Source: JBBQHX01 sp035306065
GTDB taxonomy: Bacteria > Gemmatimonadota > Gemmatimonadetes > Gemmatimonadales > Gemmatimonadaceae
DNA: 64,000 nucleotides
Assembly (NCBI GenBank): GCA_035306065.1
Contig: DATGOL010000092.1
Location: 1-64,000 of the forward strand
Reading direction: 5' to 3'
Shown here piece by piece: positions 8,508-17,467 of the stretch. Below the pieces are notes generated by a model. The model was not told the origin of the DNA, searched no databases, and was given only the letters and a program-made list of their open reading frames with translations. The translations under genes were made by a program, and so were the position numbers. The first letter of the stretch is position 1; each line of letters starts with the position of its first letter.

Positions 8508-9941
8508 TCAGTTGAGAGTGAGGCCCGCTGCCTGGAGCGCGGCCCAGGCGGTTTCGGGGTGTACTACGTCGCCATGCGCACCGGAGGGCGCGGGCCCATG
8601 GCGAATCACCTTGTCGCCGTTCAGGTTGTACCACCTTCCACGTTCGAGCTCGTAGGGCTCACCCTCCCCATGCAGCGCCAGGTGGCCGGCGTCTACAGCC
8701 TGGGCGCCGTTGTCGCCCATGGCGCCCCAGCGCGAAACCGGATCGTCAATGGCGGAGGCATCCTGCCGTGCAACGAGAGATACGAGCGGGTAGGCGTAGC
8801 GAATGGCGGTGTCATGCCTGGAATGAGTTGCCAGTAGCGGACCATCCACGCGGCTGGTCATGCCATTCAGATGACCCGCGCGCTGCGGATCGTGAGGCAG
8901 CCGGCTCGCAAAGGAATAGTGGGAGAACGCACCCTGCAGGAGCAGCAGCGACTTGACCGGCGAGTGCGCGCCCTCCGCTGAAGAACCCAGACCCTTCAGC
9001 GCATACGAAACCAGACGTGCGCCGAAGGAGTGCCCCACGAGGTGAACGCGAACGTCCGGTGCGTGCCTGGCGACCTCGGCGAGGAGCGGTCCGAGTCCGT
9101 CCTGCCCCACGATTCCCGCGCGTCGCTTCATGGTCCAGTAGCCAAGCAGGCGAAATGCGCCGCGGGCTCCGCGCCAGAGCTTGCCGAACGCGCCGGCGGA
9201 TGCGGCGCCACCAGGTTGCCGCGACGGCGGCTCGCGATCGGCCAGCGTTTCCAGGAGTTCGCGCCAGTCGGCCGCGAACAGCGCATCGCCTTCGAGCGCG
9301 TCTTCGTCAGGCAGCCGTGCAGCCGGTGAAGACGTATGCTCCGTAAGCTCGTCCAGCGCCAGCCTGCGAAGCCCGCTCATGAATTCCTCCAGTGCGCGCT
9401 CGGAATCCGGCTGGCTGTTCAGCAGCGATATCAGCCCCGCGGCCTCGGTGCGCTCGTCAGGCTCGGTGAAAAGCGCGAGGGCGGCGCTGGCTATTGCGTC
9501 CGTTGAAAGCGTGTGAGCCGGCTCGGCAACTGCATCGGATGCCGACAGACCGGACAGCCTGGCAGCACCGCCCTCCGAACCGGGTTGCGATGCGTCGTGG
9601 GGAAGGGTGTCATTCGCATCGGGCCAGTGGACGGATGGCCAGAGCACCCCAGCATAACCGACCTTCGCGCCCGGGCGTGTACCGTGCACCGAGAGCAGTC
9701 GTGCGCACTCACCGAACAGCCGGTGGTAGAGCGTGGTGGCAGAGAGGCTGTCGTTGTTCCAGCCGTGTGCGAGGAAGAAGACATCCGTGGCTCCACGCTC
9801 GCCGATGAGGTCTGCGAACGTGCGAGCAATGTCACTGCCTCCCGCCGGGCGTCCGCGCCTGTCCAGCGACACCAGCCAGAGCGGCGCGCCCTGAACCGTG
9901 GCGGCCGACTCGTGTGAGTGCGCTGCGTACCGGGTGCTCAT
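8508..9941 (-). CDS. Alpha/beta hydrolase-fold protein
   Basis: Predicted cytoplasmic serine hydrolase of 477 residues. An N-terminal strand leads to FLAHGWNN (about 57-63), a typical oxyanion-hole segment, and the nucleophile elbow is Gly-His-Ser305-Phe-Gly (303-307) after VHLVGHSFG. A long, acidic, low-similarity insert separates the two (about 110-260). The overall look is that of the esterase-like family related to DUF900, whose substrates are mostly unknown. There is no signal peptide. The ATG overlaps the stop of the upstream S8 peptidase gene by ATGA (9938-9941), which points to coupled translation and a joint function. A catalytic Asp and His must lie in the C-terminal part; GHLALHGEGEP is a candidate region for the His. 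Confidence 0.8.
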   Translation of the reverse strand: MSTRYAAHSHESAATVQGAPLWLVSLDRRGRPAGGSDIARTFADLIGERGATDVFFLAHGWNNDSLSATTLYHRLFGECARLLSVHGTRPGAKVGYAGVLWPSVHWPDANDTLPHDASQPGSEGGAARLSGLSASDAVAEPAHTLSTDAIASAALALFTEPDERTEAAGLISLLNSQPDSERALEEFMSGLRRLALDELTEHTSSPAARLPDEDALEGDALFAADWRELLETLADREPPSRQPGGAASAGAFGKLWRGARGAFRLLGYWTMKRRAGIVGQDGLGPLLAEVARHAPDVRVHLVGHSFGARLVSYALKGLGSSAEGAHSPVKSLLLLQGAFSHYSFASRLPHDPQRAGHLNGMTSRVDGPLLATHSRHDTAIRYAYPLVSLVARQDASAIDDPVSRWGAMGDNGAQAVDAGHLALHGEGEPYELERGRWYNLNGDKVIRHGPAPSGAHGDVVHPETAWAALQAAGLTLN

Positions 9942-11509
9942 ACGGACTGAATTGCGCGCATGAGGTCAACGAGACCATGACCTTCGAAGTAGCGCTCCCG
10001 CCCCAGCGACGTTGCGCTGGACAGGAAGATGCGCTTTACCTCGTCAGGCTTCAGGATGAACTCACGGCGTATGGAGAGGAATGCCGCGATGGCGCCGGAT
10101 ACGTGTGGTGCTGCCAGGCTGGTGCCGCTGTCGTCCACGTAGGCGGCAGTTGCGCGCGTAACGCCGGGAAGCGCGCTCCGGGCCCTTCCGGCCGCGCAGG
10201 ACGTTATGCGCTCGCCCGGCGCCACCAGGTCCGGCTTCATTCGACCGTCACCGGTAGGACCCTTGGATGAGAAGTACGACACGCCATATGTATGCGGACT
10301 GTCACCATGCGTGGAGCCAACCGTGATTGCAAGATCCGCGTTGCCGGGGTCGTTGATCGTGCTGGACAACCCAACCTTGGTCTGGCGCGGGATCGCGTCG
10401 AGACGAGCGTAGCCGGTGTTGCCGGCAGCCACGACCACCACAACGCCGCTCCTGACCAGCCTGTCCACCTCAACGCACAGCGGGCTCTGGCCGCACGCGA
10501 ACATCTCCGCGTCGAACTCGTATCCCACGCTCAGGTTCACGCCGTGCACACGAAGCAGGCGCGGGTCTCCATTCACCTCGTCATGCAGGTATTGCAGCGC
10601 ACGAATGATGTCGCTGGTGCGTCCATGACCATCTGCGTCGAGCACCTTGAGCGAGACAATGCGGCAGGCCGGAGCAACACCGCGAAGTGAATGCGCGCGC
10701 ACTCGCCGGCGCCTCACGAGCCGCCGCTTCACACCATCATCAGTTTCTCCCGAAGCAGCCACGTACGCGTGCTCGAACACCGCAACGCGGGACTCCGCAT
10801 GATCGGTGTGCAGGCCGCCGGCAATGATTCCCGCCACATGCGTGCCGTGCCCCGACTCGTCCTTCAGGGCGGCAGCGGCAGACGACTCCACGCTATCCCC
10901 GTGCCCGCTGGTGAAGTCGCGGTGCAGTTCCACGATGGCGGGGTCCAGAAGCGTGTGAGCCTCCGGCTCGCGGGCACTGCCGAAGTGCGGATGCCTGGCA
11001 TCCACGCCCGAATCCAGCACTGCCCACACTATGCCCTCACCCGATGCCTCGTATGCACGCACGGCAGCGTCTGCCTTTACCGTGGCAACCGAACGATCTA
11101 TGAGCGCGCGAACCTGGAAGTCCGGCCAGATCTTGTAAATGGCCCTGCGCCGCGGGTCGGGTTCGAGTGAGCCCTCGGTTGCGGGCGAGGCACTGTCGTC
11201 ATTCGCCTCGCCCGACCCGGCCGCCGCATCGTCCGCCGCAACCAGCGTCTCCACTTCCGCAAAGCTGAGCGTGCAGCGGTAGTACGATCGCGCAATCCGC
11301 TCCCACCGGTTGCGCGCTCGCGGAAACCGCCTGGTGAGAAGCTCCTCCAGTGCAGTAGCTGCCTTCTCGGGCCCGCCCGCGTGCAGCAGGTTGAGCTCGA
11401 TCACGTAGTTACCGCGCTCGCTGCCACTGCCGAGTCCAAGACGAACGCGCTCGTCAGGATCGTGCAGCACCGGCGGAATTACGGAACGGCCGAGATTTGA
11501 GCGGAACAA
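9938..11509 (-). CDS. S8 subtilisin-family serine peptidase
   Basis: Subtilase of 523 residues. The catalytic triad is complete: Asp166 in AVLDSGVD, His221 in GHGTHVAG and Ser464 in GTSLAAPHVSG, with the oxyanion Asn364 in AAGN. No signal peptide is visible, so it is probably intracellular. The first 140 or so residues are not subtilase: they include an ELNLLHAGG strand and a helical region with RRFPRARNRWERI, perhaps a pro-region or a substrate/partner domain. The highest-reaching start is TTG at 11507-11509; a GTG at 11470 is an alternative, and neither has a strong ribosome site. The gene overlaps the alpha/beta hydrolase gene by ATGA. Cytosolic subtilase-hydrolase pairs are not a standard metabolic unit. 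Confidence 0.88.
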   Translation of the reverse strand: MFRSNLGRSVIPPVLHDPDERVRLGLGSGSERGNYVIELNLLHAGGPEKAATALEELLTRRFPRARNRWERIARSYYRCTLSFAEVETLVAADDAAAGSGEANDDSASPATEGSLEPDPRRRAIYKIWPDFQVRALIDRSVATVKADAAVRAYEASGEGIVWAVLDSGVDARHPHFGSAREPEAHTLLDPAIVELHRDFTSGHGDSVESSAAAALKDESGHGTHVAGIIAGGLHTDHAESRVAVFEHAYVAASGETDDGVKRRLVRRRRVRAHSLRGVAPACRIVSLKVLDADGHGRTSDIIRALQYLHDEVNGDPRLLRVHGVNLSVGYEFDAEMFACGQSPLCVEVDRLVRSGVVVVVAAGNTGYARLDAIPRQTKVGLSSTINDPGNADLAITVGSTHGDSPHTYGVSYFSSKGPTGDGRMKPDLVAPGERITSCAAGRARSALPGVTRATAAYVDDSGTSLAAPHVSGAIAAFLSIRREFILKPDEVKRIFLSSATSLGRERYFEGHGLVDLMRAIQSV

Positions 11510-11550
11510 GGGCGGTTCTCGGGTTTCAGTGTTCAGTTGAAGCCAGGGGG

Positions 11551-12864
11551 CTACCGGCCGCTGCTCACCCTCGCTCCCTCCCTTACCTCATCGCCGGGGT
11601 AAAGAATCACCACCTCGCCGTCCTGCAATCCCTCGATCACCTCGGCGCTCTGCTCACCGCGAATGCCAACCTGAATGGAGCGGCGCCGAGCCTTGCCGTC
11701 TTCGATAACGAAAGTGGACCAGCCTGACCCATCGCGGAAGAGGGCACTTGTGGGGATGTGCAGCGCATTCTCCCGCCTCGCAAGCTCGATGCGGGCATCC
11801 ACACGAAAACCATCGCCGAGCGATGCGAGCAGCGCGGCCGGTGAGTTGGCGGTAGTGCCGGATTCCCGGGCGCCGCGCGGTACGGAGCTGGATGACTCAG
11901 GAGACAATCCCCGGGATGCGCCGTCGCCCGCAACGAAATCCAGGATCACGTCCACCCGCTGCTCTTCCACACCCAGAGCCGAGATCTTGGTAACGGCGCT
12001 CGGCTCCACGCGGCGCACGCGAGCGGGGATCTCGCCGTCGCCGGTGACGATGCTCGCGGGTGCACCGGCGGCAACATTCACTGCATCCTGGGTGAGCAGG
12101 TCTGCAACGATCTCCAGCGAGCCGGCGTCTCCGAGTTCAATGACGGGCGAGCCTGCGGCGATCAGGCCTGGCCCGCGTGCCAGTATCCGAAGCACCTGGC
12201 CGCCAGCGGGCGCACGCAGGCTCAGGGTGCCGCTGCTGCCAAGGGATTGAGGGGGCGCGACGGCTATCCGGGCGGCGGCCAGCTCGGATTCAGCGGAGCG
12301 AACGGCGCCTTCGGCGGCCGCGAGCGAGGACTGTGCGGCGTCCAGTGCTCGCTCGGCTTGCTCGAGTTCGCGCGGTGCCAGCGCGCCGGCAGCCGCGAGC
12401 GCTCGTACGCGTTCGAGCTCGCGAACCGCAAAATCGCGGTCGCCCCGGGCACCCTGCAGAACCACCCGCGCCTGCTGCAGGCGGGCGGCAGCGGCGTCCC
12501 TGCGGGCAATGGCGTCTGCTCGGGTGCGCGGATCGAGAAGCGCAGAGGTGGCCGGCCGGATGCGCGCAACTTCGCCGTCGTCAGAAATGACGTCGCCCGG
12601 GTCCAGCGTAACGCGCTCCAGCGTACCCGTAACCGGCGCAACCAGCGTGTAGCGATCGCGAACGCGGGTTCTTGCTTCAGCGGTGAGGGACACGGCAAGC
12701 GGGCCGCGAGCGACAACGGCGCTCTCCACCGATACCCGGGATGGGCGCAGTGCCAGGTAGAGCAGGAGGAGTGCGACAACGCCGGCACCGATCCAGATTG
12801 CGCGCCTGCGCCATGGACTGGAGTTGCCGTTCGTGTCTGAACTGGAATCCTTTCGCGCCATCAT
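11551..12864 (-). CDS. HlyD/RND-type membrane-fusion adaptor of an ABC exporter
   Basis: Periplasmic adaptor of 437 residues. One membrane anchor (AIWIGAGVVALLLLYLAL, about 21-38) is followed by a lipoyl-like half motif (APVTGTLERV), a long alpha-helical coiled-coil hairpin rich in Ala, Arg and Gln (about 115-215), the second lipoyl half (LRAPAGGQVLRI), then beta-barrel and membrane-proximal domains ending in an HIPTSALF segment typical of MacA/HlyD adaptors. It should connect an inner-membrane pump to an outer-membrane channel; no TolC-like gene is in the window. ATG at 12862-12864 overlaps the permease stop (ATGA), so it is the third gene of the ATPase-permease-adaptor operon. An upstream extension of the frame lies inside the permease gene and is spurious. 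Confidence 0.9.
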   Translation of the reverse strand: MMARKDSSSDTNGNSSPWRRRAIWIGAGVVALLLLYLALRPSRVSVESAVVARGPLAVSLTAEARTRVRDRYTLVAPVTGTLERVTLDPGDVISDDGEVARIRPATSALLDPRTRADAIARRDAAAARLQQARVVLQGARGDRDFAVRELERVRALAAAGALAPRELEQAERALDAAQSSLAAAEGAVRSAESELAAARIAVAPPQSLGSSGTLSLRAPAGGQVLRILARGPGLIAAGSPVIELGDAGSLEIVADLLTQDAVNVAAGAPASIVTGDGEIPARVRRVEPSAVTKISALGVEEQRVDVILDFVAGDGASRGLSPESSSSVPRGARESGTTANSPAALLASLGDGFRVDARIELARRENALHIPTSALFRDGSGWSTFVIEDGKARRRSIQVGIRGEQSAEVIEGLQDGEVVILYPGDEVREGARVSSGR

Positions 12865-15239
12865 TCCGGAGCCTTGAGAACCTGTACCATGTCCAGCTTG
12901 TATATGCGGCGCATTACGAGCAGGGCGCTCGTGAGGCCGGAGAGAAGCACGACGAGTGCGGCAAGAAGAAGAGTGGACGGCTCCACGACTGCGGGAACGC
13001 GGAATACGTTCGTGGACACCCACTTCGAGATGATCACGGCGAACAGGTATCCTATTGCCGCACCAACGGGGAGTGCGGCCACAACCTGAACGCCGAGTTC
13101 CGACAGCAGCAGCGACGAAACCTCGCGGTTGCGAAAGCCGAGAACCCTGAGCACGCCGAGATCCCGAGCGCGTTCCGCAAGCGCGATGCGAGCGCCGTTG
13201 TACACCACCCCAACGGCAATCACGGCACTGAACATGGCGAGAAAGAGCGACATTTGCAGCAGCAGGCCGGCGTATTCCTCGCGGAACTGGCGCACGCCCA
13301 CGGCGCGTTCGGTTACGCCGGCCACGCGCGGCGCGCGTTCGAGCCACGCGATAACGCTGTCCATGCGGGCCGGGTCCACGCTGAGGAGGGCGCCGGTGGC
13401 GGCGGGCTGCTCTCCCAGCAGCGCAGCGAGCGCGTGGTAGTCCATCACGGCACCGCCGCCTACCGGTTCATCGGTAATGCCGGCCACCTGCACGTGTGCA
13501 GTACGGCGGTCGTCTTCCAGGAACTGCACAGTTACGCTGTCTCCGGCACCGAGCTGCAGTTCAGTGGCGAGCCAGCGGGTGAGGAGCACGCCGTCAGGCG
13601 GCAGCGGAACGGGCTGGAGGTCTGCGCCGAGCAGGCGCCGCAGCTCGGAGTCTGGAATGCGACCTTCCACCGCTACGTTCTCGCTCAGGTGTCCGGAACG
13701 AAGGCGGGCGGGCGCAATGCGCATGGGCTCAACGCGGTGTACGCCGCGAAGGTGCGCCAGGTCGTGCCTCACGCGAAGTGGAACCGCGCGGTCGAAGGAC
13801 ACGGCCATGTCTTCGCGCTGAACATGACTGAACTGCACGTCCATGAGTGCGTTTACGCCGTCCATCAGTGCGCCGGCAGTGACCATGATGGCCATGCTGA
13901 AGGCGATGGCAACGATGGCAACCGCCGTACGACCGGGACGTCTGCCGATCTCGCGAAGGACCATGCGTCCGCGCGCGGAGAGGAGGCGTCCCATGCCCGT
14001 GCGTTCGAGTATGGTTGGGTGGTAGCTGGGAGGTGGCTCCGGGCGCATGGCGGCGGCCGGGGCGAGTGCTGCGGCGTTGCGCACCGCGCGACGTGAGCCA
14101 GCGAGCGCGGCGAAGAGGCTTACTCCCACCGCGACCGCTATGTGCAGAGGGTGGAGCGCGAACTCCAGGTTCGGCAGGCGGAAGAAGTCCTGGTACAGGT
14201 TCACGAACACCCTGCCCAGCCACCAGCCGGCCAGGATGCCGATCAGGCTGCCGAGTGCGACGATTATGACCGCGAACCGCCTGAAGTGACTTGCGACTTC
14301 AGCGTTGGAGTAGCCGAACGCCTTGAGCACGGCCACGATGCCTCGCTGGGTTCCCACGAGCCTGGCGAGTACGACGTTGAGCAGGAAGGCCGCCACCGCC
14401 AGGAAGATCACGGGAATGACGATGGTAGTCACCCGCAGCGACTCCAGTTCCGACTTGAGGGTCTGGTACGAGAACTGGTCTGCGCGTGGAATCGTGCCCC
14501 GCGAGCCGTATGGGGCGAGCAGGGAGTCGAGGCGTGCGCGCACGTCAGGCTCGGATGCGCCCGGAGCGAGCGATATGGACAGGTCGTTGAAGGCGCCGTC
14601 CATGTCCAGTGCGCTGGCGATCTCGCGGCGGGGGATCCAGAAGATACCGTATCTCTTATCGTCAGGCAGGAAGTCACCCGGCTTCACGACATATACGTAC
14701 TCCGAGCTCACTGCAACACCGCTGATGCGGATCGGGGTGAGGCGCCCTTCGAGTATTGCGTGAACGGTGTCGCCCGGGCCCAGCTCGCGCGCCACTGCGA
14801 AGCCTTCGCTGACCACGGCCTCACGAGCGCCGCCGGCGATGCGAGGGGCTGGCCAGCCGCCGGCACGGAGCACCGGAACGTTGAGCGCGGGCAGCGGCGG
14901 GTAGTCGTTCGGCAGGGACACGAAGTGTGCCATTGCGCGATCCGACGGGTTGTCCATCAGGAGCCTGGCATCTGCCACGACGCGCGTTTCAACCGAGGCA
15001 ATTCCAGGAATCTCGCGCACCCGTTCGGCAAGGTGCTCGGGAGCACGCGTAAGGTTCACGAACAGGTTGGCGAAGCGGGAGCTGCGATAGAAATTGTCGG
15101 TTGCTCCCTGCAGAGCCGAGAGTGCACCCGCCATGCTGATGATGACCGACACGCCGGATGCCACCACGACCGCAATGCTGGCCACCTGCCCGCGCATTCG
15201 ACCGAGCTCGCGAAAGAGCTTGCGGTTGAGCGTCTTCAT
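12861..15239 (-). CDS. FtsX-family ABC transporter permease
   Basis: Integral membrane subunit of 792 residues with the duplicated FtsX layout: an N-terminal helix, a large periplasmic domain (about 45-255), three helices, a central helix pair, a second periplasmic domain (about 470-650) and three C-terminal helices ending RIYKLDMVQVLKAPE. This architecture is that of MacB/LolC-like mechanotransmission permeases that move lipoproteins, peptides or drugs without passing them through the inner membrane. It begins with ATG three bases after the ATPase gene stop and overlaps the adaptor start by ATGA. The protein carries both halves, so a homodimer with a dimeric ATPase, or one pseudo-dimeric subunit, would be expected. 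The cargo is unknown. Confidence 0.9.
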   Translation of the reverse strand: MKTLNRKLFRELGRMRGQVASIAVVVASGVSVIISMAGALSALQGATDNFYRSSRFANLFVNLTRAPEHLAERVREIPGIASVETRVVADARLLMDNPSDRAMAHFVSLPNDYPPLPALNVPVLRAGGWPAPRIAGGAREAVVSEGFAVARELGPGDTVHAILEGRLTPIRISGVAVSSEYVYVVKPGDFLPDDKRYGIFWIPRREIASALDMDGAFNDLSISLAPGASEPDVRARLDSLLAPYGSRGTIPRADQFSYQTLKSELESLRVTTIVIPVIFLAVAAFLLNVVLARLVGTQRGIVAVLKAFGYSNAEVASHFRRFAVIIVALGSLIGILAGWWLGRVFVNLYQDFFRLPNLEFALHPLHIAVAVGVSLFAALAGSRRAVRNAAALAPAAAMRPEPPPSYHPTILERTGMGRLLSARGRMVLREIGRRPGRTAVAIVAIAFSMAIMVTAGALMDGVNALMDVQFSHVQREDMAVSFDRAVPLRVRHDLAHLRGVHRVEPMRIAPARLRSGHLSENVAVEGRIPDSELRRLLGADLQPVPLPPDGVLLTRWLATELQLGAGDSVTVQFLEDDRRTAHVQVAGITDEPVGGGAVMDYHALAALLGEQPAATGALLSVDPARMDSVIAWLERAPRVAGVTERAVGVRQFREEYAGLLLQMSLFLAMFSAVIAVGVVYNGARIALAERARDLGVLRVLGFRNREVSSLLLSELGVQVVAALPVGAAIGYLFAVIISKWVSTNVFRVPAVVEPSTLLLAALVVLLSGLTSALLVMRRIYKLDMVQVLKAPE

Positions 15240-15242
15240 GGC

Positions 15243-15980
15243 CTACCAGCGTATATCGTGAGGCGGCACGCGCTGCTCATTGTGCTCGTCGGATACCACG
15301 AGTCCGTCTGCAAGCCGAAGAACCCGGTCACCCAGCCCCGCCATCGCGGCATTGTGCGTGATGATGAGGGTGGTGGTGCCGAGTTCGCTGTTCAGGCGCT
15401 CGATCACCTCCATCACCAGCACGCCGGTTTCAACGTCGAGGGCACCGGTAGGCTCGTCGCAGAGGAGAAGGTCAGGCCGGCGGGCGATGGCGCGCGCTAT
15501 CGCCACGCGTTGCTGCTGACCACCAGAAAGCTGTGACGGGAAGTGGTGAATGCGGTCGCTGAGCCCAACGCGGTCCAGCGCCTCGTCAGGTTTCATCGGA
15601 TTGGACGCGATGTCCGTAACCAGCGCCACGTTCTCCAGTGCCGTGAGACTCGGGATGAGATTGTAGAACTGGAAGACGAACGCCACGCTCTCCCGGCGGT
15701 ACTCGGTGAGCTGCTTCTCCGAGGCGCGCGTGAGGTTCTGATTGCGGTAGAACACCGAGCCGGTGGTGGCGGTCTCGAGTCCGCCCAGGATGTTGAGCAG
15801 GGTGCTCTTGCCGCTGCCGGACGGCCCGAGGATCACCACCAGCTCGCCGCTCGTGATATCCAGGTCAACACCGCGAAGTGCGCGAACGTCAACCTCGCCC
15901 GCGCGATACGTCTTGGTGAGCTCGCGGACGGAGAGTACGGCTTCTGCGGGCGAAGGCCGCGCGGCGGAGGCAGCAGTCAC
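15243..15980 (-). CDS. ABC transporter ATP-binding protein (MacB/LolD type)
   Basis: ATPase of about 245 residues with the full motif set: Walker A GPSGSGKST, Q-loop FQFYNLIPSLTALENV, signature LSGGQQQRVAIARAIA, Walker B LLLCDEPTGALD and the switch His in LIITHN. The LSGGQQQR signature and PSLTALENV are typical of the LolD/MacB/FtsE group that pairs with FtsX-type permeases, which matches the next gene. GTG at 15980 gives a compact N terminus; a TTG at 16007 adds nine residues and cannot be excluded. It is the first gene of the exporter operon, transcribed away from the DUF21 genes across a divergent gap (15981-16090) with no clear promoter that I can defend. Confidence 0.93.
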   Translation of the reverse strand: MTAASAARPSPAEAVLSVRELTKTYRAGEVDVRALRGVDLDITSGELVVILGPSGSGKSTLLNILGGLETATTGSVFYRNQNLTRASEKQLTEYRRESVAFVFQFYNLIPSLTALENVALVTDIASNPMKPDEALDRVGLSDRIHHFPSQLSGGQQQRVAIARAIARRPDLLLCDEPTGALDVETGVLVMEVIERLNSELGTTTLIITHNAAMAGLGDRVLRLADGLVVSDEHNEQRVPPHDIRW

Positions 15981-16090
15981 AGTGGGAAGTCTAGCGGCGT
16001 GGAGCAATCCACTATGTCGGCACCCGGCGGGATTTGCGGTATCAGCACGGTTCGCGGGCCGAAGCGAGCGATCCGGAATAGATTACCGCC

Positions 16091-17467
16091 ATGCTGACGG
16101 CAACGCTTTTCGTGCTGCTCCTTCTCATTGCGGTGAATGCGCTGTACGTGGCGGCCGAGTTTGCGGCGGTGAGCGTGCGGAAGGCGCGCGTGCGCCAGGC
16201 GGCGGAGAACGGCAACTACTTCGCGCGCAAACTGCTCCCTGTTCTCGCGCAGCCGAGGCAGCTGGACGACTACATAGCAGCCTGCCAGATCGGGATCACG
16301 CTTTCGAGCCTTGTGGCAGGGGCGTACGGCCAGGCTCGGCTGTCACAGGTGTTGAGGCCGATGTTCGAGGGGTGGGGCGGGATGCAGGCAGCGGGTGCAG
16401 AATCCACTGCCGCGCTGGTGGTGCTCATCGGGCTCACGGTGTTCCAGATGACACTCGGCGAGCTGCTGCCCAAGTCGGTGGCGCTGCGGCTGCCCACGCA
16501 AACGGCCTTTGCAACCGTGGTGCCGATGCGGTGGTCGCTGGTGCTGCTGCGCTGGTTCATACGGGTGCTGAACGGCAGCGGTGCGTGGATACTGCGGCGG
16601 CTGGGAGTGCGGGTGCTGGGGCACGGGCACATTCACTCGCCGAGCGAGATCGAGTACCTGGTGGTGGAGAGCAGGCATGGCGGGCTGCTGTCGCAGGTGG
16701 AGACGCGCAGGCTGCGCAGGGCGCTCAAGCTGAGTGTGAACACGGCGGCAGAGGTGATGGTTCCGCGAGTGCATGTTGTGGCGCTGGACGTGACGTCCAC
16801 GCTGGATGAGGCGCGTGCGCTGCTGGACGAGCGTCCGTTCACGCGTGTGCCGGTGTACGAGGAGAGCATAGATCGGATCGTGGGGCTGGTGCATGCGCGG
16901 GACGTGGTGATCGCGGTGCATGACGAGGCTTCCGGAGCCGGGGGAGGCGGGTCGCGCGATGGTGCCGTGGGGGTTGGCGGGGAGAATGCGGATGGCCGGG
17001 CGCTGTCGCGGCTGGTGAGGCCGATACTGGTTGTGCCGCAGAGCCTGACGATGGACAGGCTTCTCGCGCGGATGCGCGCCGAGCATCGTACGATGGCGGT
17101 GCTGCTTGACGAGTACGGTGGCACGGCCGGCATCGTGACGATGGGAGACATTCTCGATGCGCTGATCGGCGGGCTGGCGGATGAGTTCAAGGGTGTGGGT
17201 CCACAGGCCGAAGTGCTGTTGGACGGCCGGGTGAGGTTGCCCGGCGCATTGCCGTTGCACGAGGCGCTGGACGCGGGCGTTCCGTGGGAGAGCTCGGCGC
17301 ATACCGTGGCGGGTTACCTGCTGGATGAGCTGCAGCGTTTGCCGGACGAGGGCGAGGTGGTGGAGGCGGGCGGGGTGAGTGTGCTGGTGGAGAAGGTGAC
17401 GCACCATGCGATTGCGAGCGTGCTGGTGAAGTTGCCGGAGCCTGACGAGGAAGGTGAGGATGCCTGA
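16091..17467 (+). CDS. DUF21-CBS-CorC/HlyC domain membrane protein, copy A
   Basis: Protein of 458 residues in the CNNM/CorC/TlyC superfamily, which is implicated in Mg2+ (and Co2+) transport; older names call these hemolysins. The N-terminal DUF21 domain has hydrophobic segments (LTATLFVLLLLIAVNALYV; GITLSSLVAGAYGQ; TVFQMTLGELLPKSVAL), followed by a CBS pair (TRVPVYEESIDRIVGLVHARDV; VLLDEYGGTAGIVTMGDI) and a C-terminal CorC_HlyC domain. Between the CBS repeats is a Gly-rich low-complexity insert (SGAGGGGSRDGAVGVGGEN). The last eight bases overlap the next gene, a paralogue, so the two are cotranscribed. Such tandem pairs are common and may act as a heteromer. Confidence 0.92.
   Translation: MLTATLFVLLLLIAVNALYVAAEFAAVSVRKARVRQAAENGNYFARKLLPVLAQPRQLDDYIAACQIGITLSSLVAGAYGQARLSQVLRPMFEGWGGMQAAGAESTAALVVLIGLTVFQMTLGELLPKSVALRLPTQTAFATVVPMRWSLVLLRWFIRVLNGSGAWILRRLGVRVLGHGHIHSPSEIEYLVVESRHGGLLSQVETRRLRRALKLSVNTAAEVMVPRVHVVALDVTSTLDEARALLDERPFTRVPVYEESIDRIVGLVHARDVVIAVHDEASGAGGGGSRDGAVGVGGENADGRALSRLVRPILVVPQSLTMDRLLARMRAEHRTMAVLLDEYGGTAGIVTMGDILDALIGGLADEFKGVGPQAEVLLDGRVRLPGALPLHEALDAGVPWESSAHTVAGYLLDELQRLPDEGEVVEAGGVSVLVEKVTHHAIASVLVKLPEPDEEGEDA

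Noticed and set aside
12865..13347. Extension of the HlyD-type frame into the permease gene
   Set aside because: The membrane anchor starts right after the ATG at 12864; the extension is a shadow of the permease.
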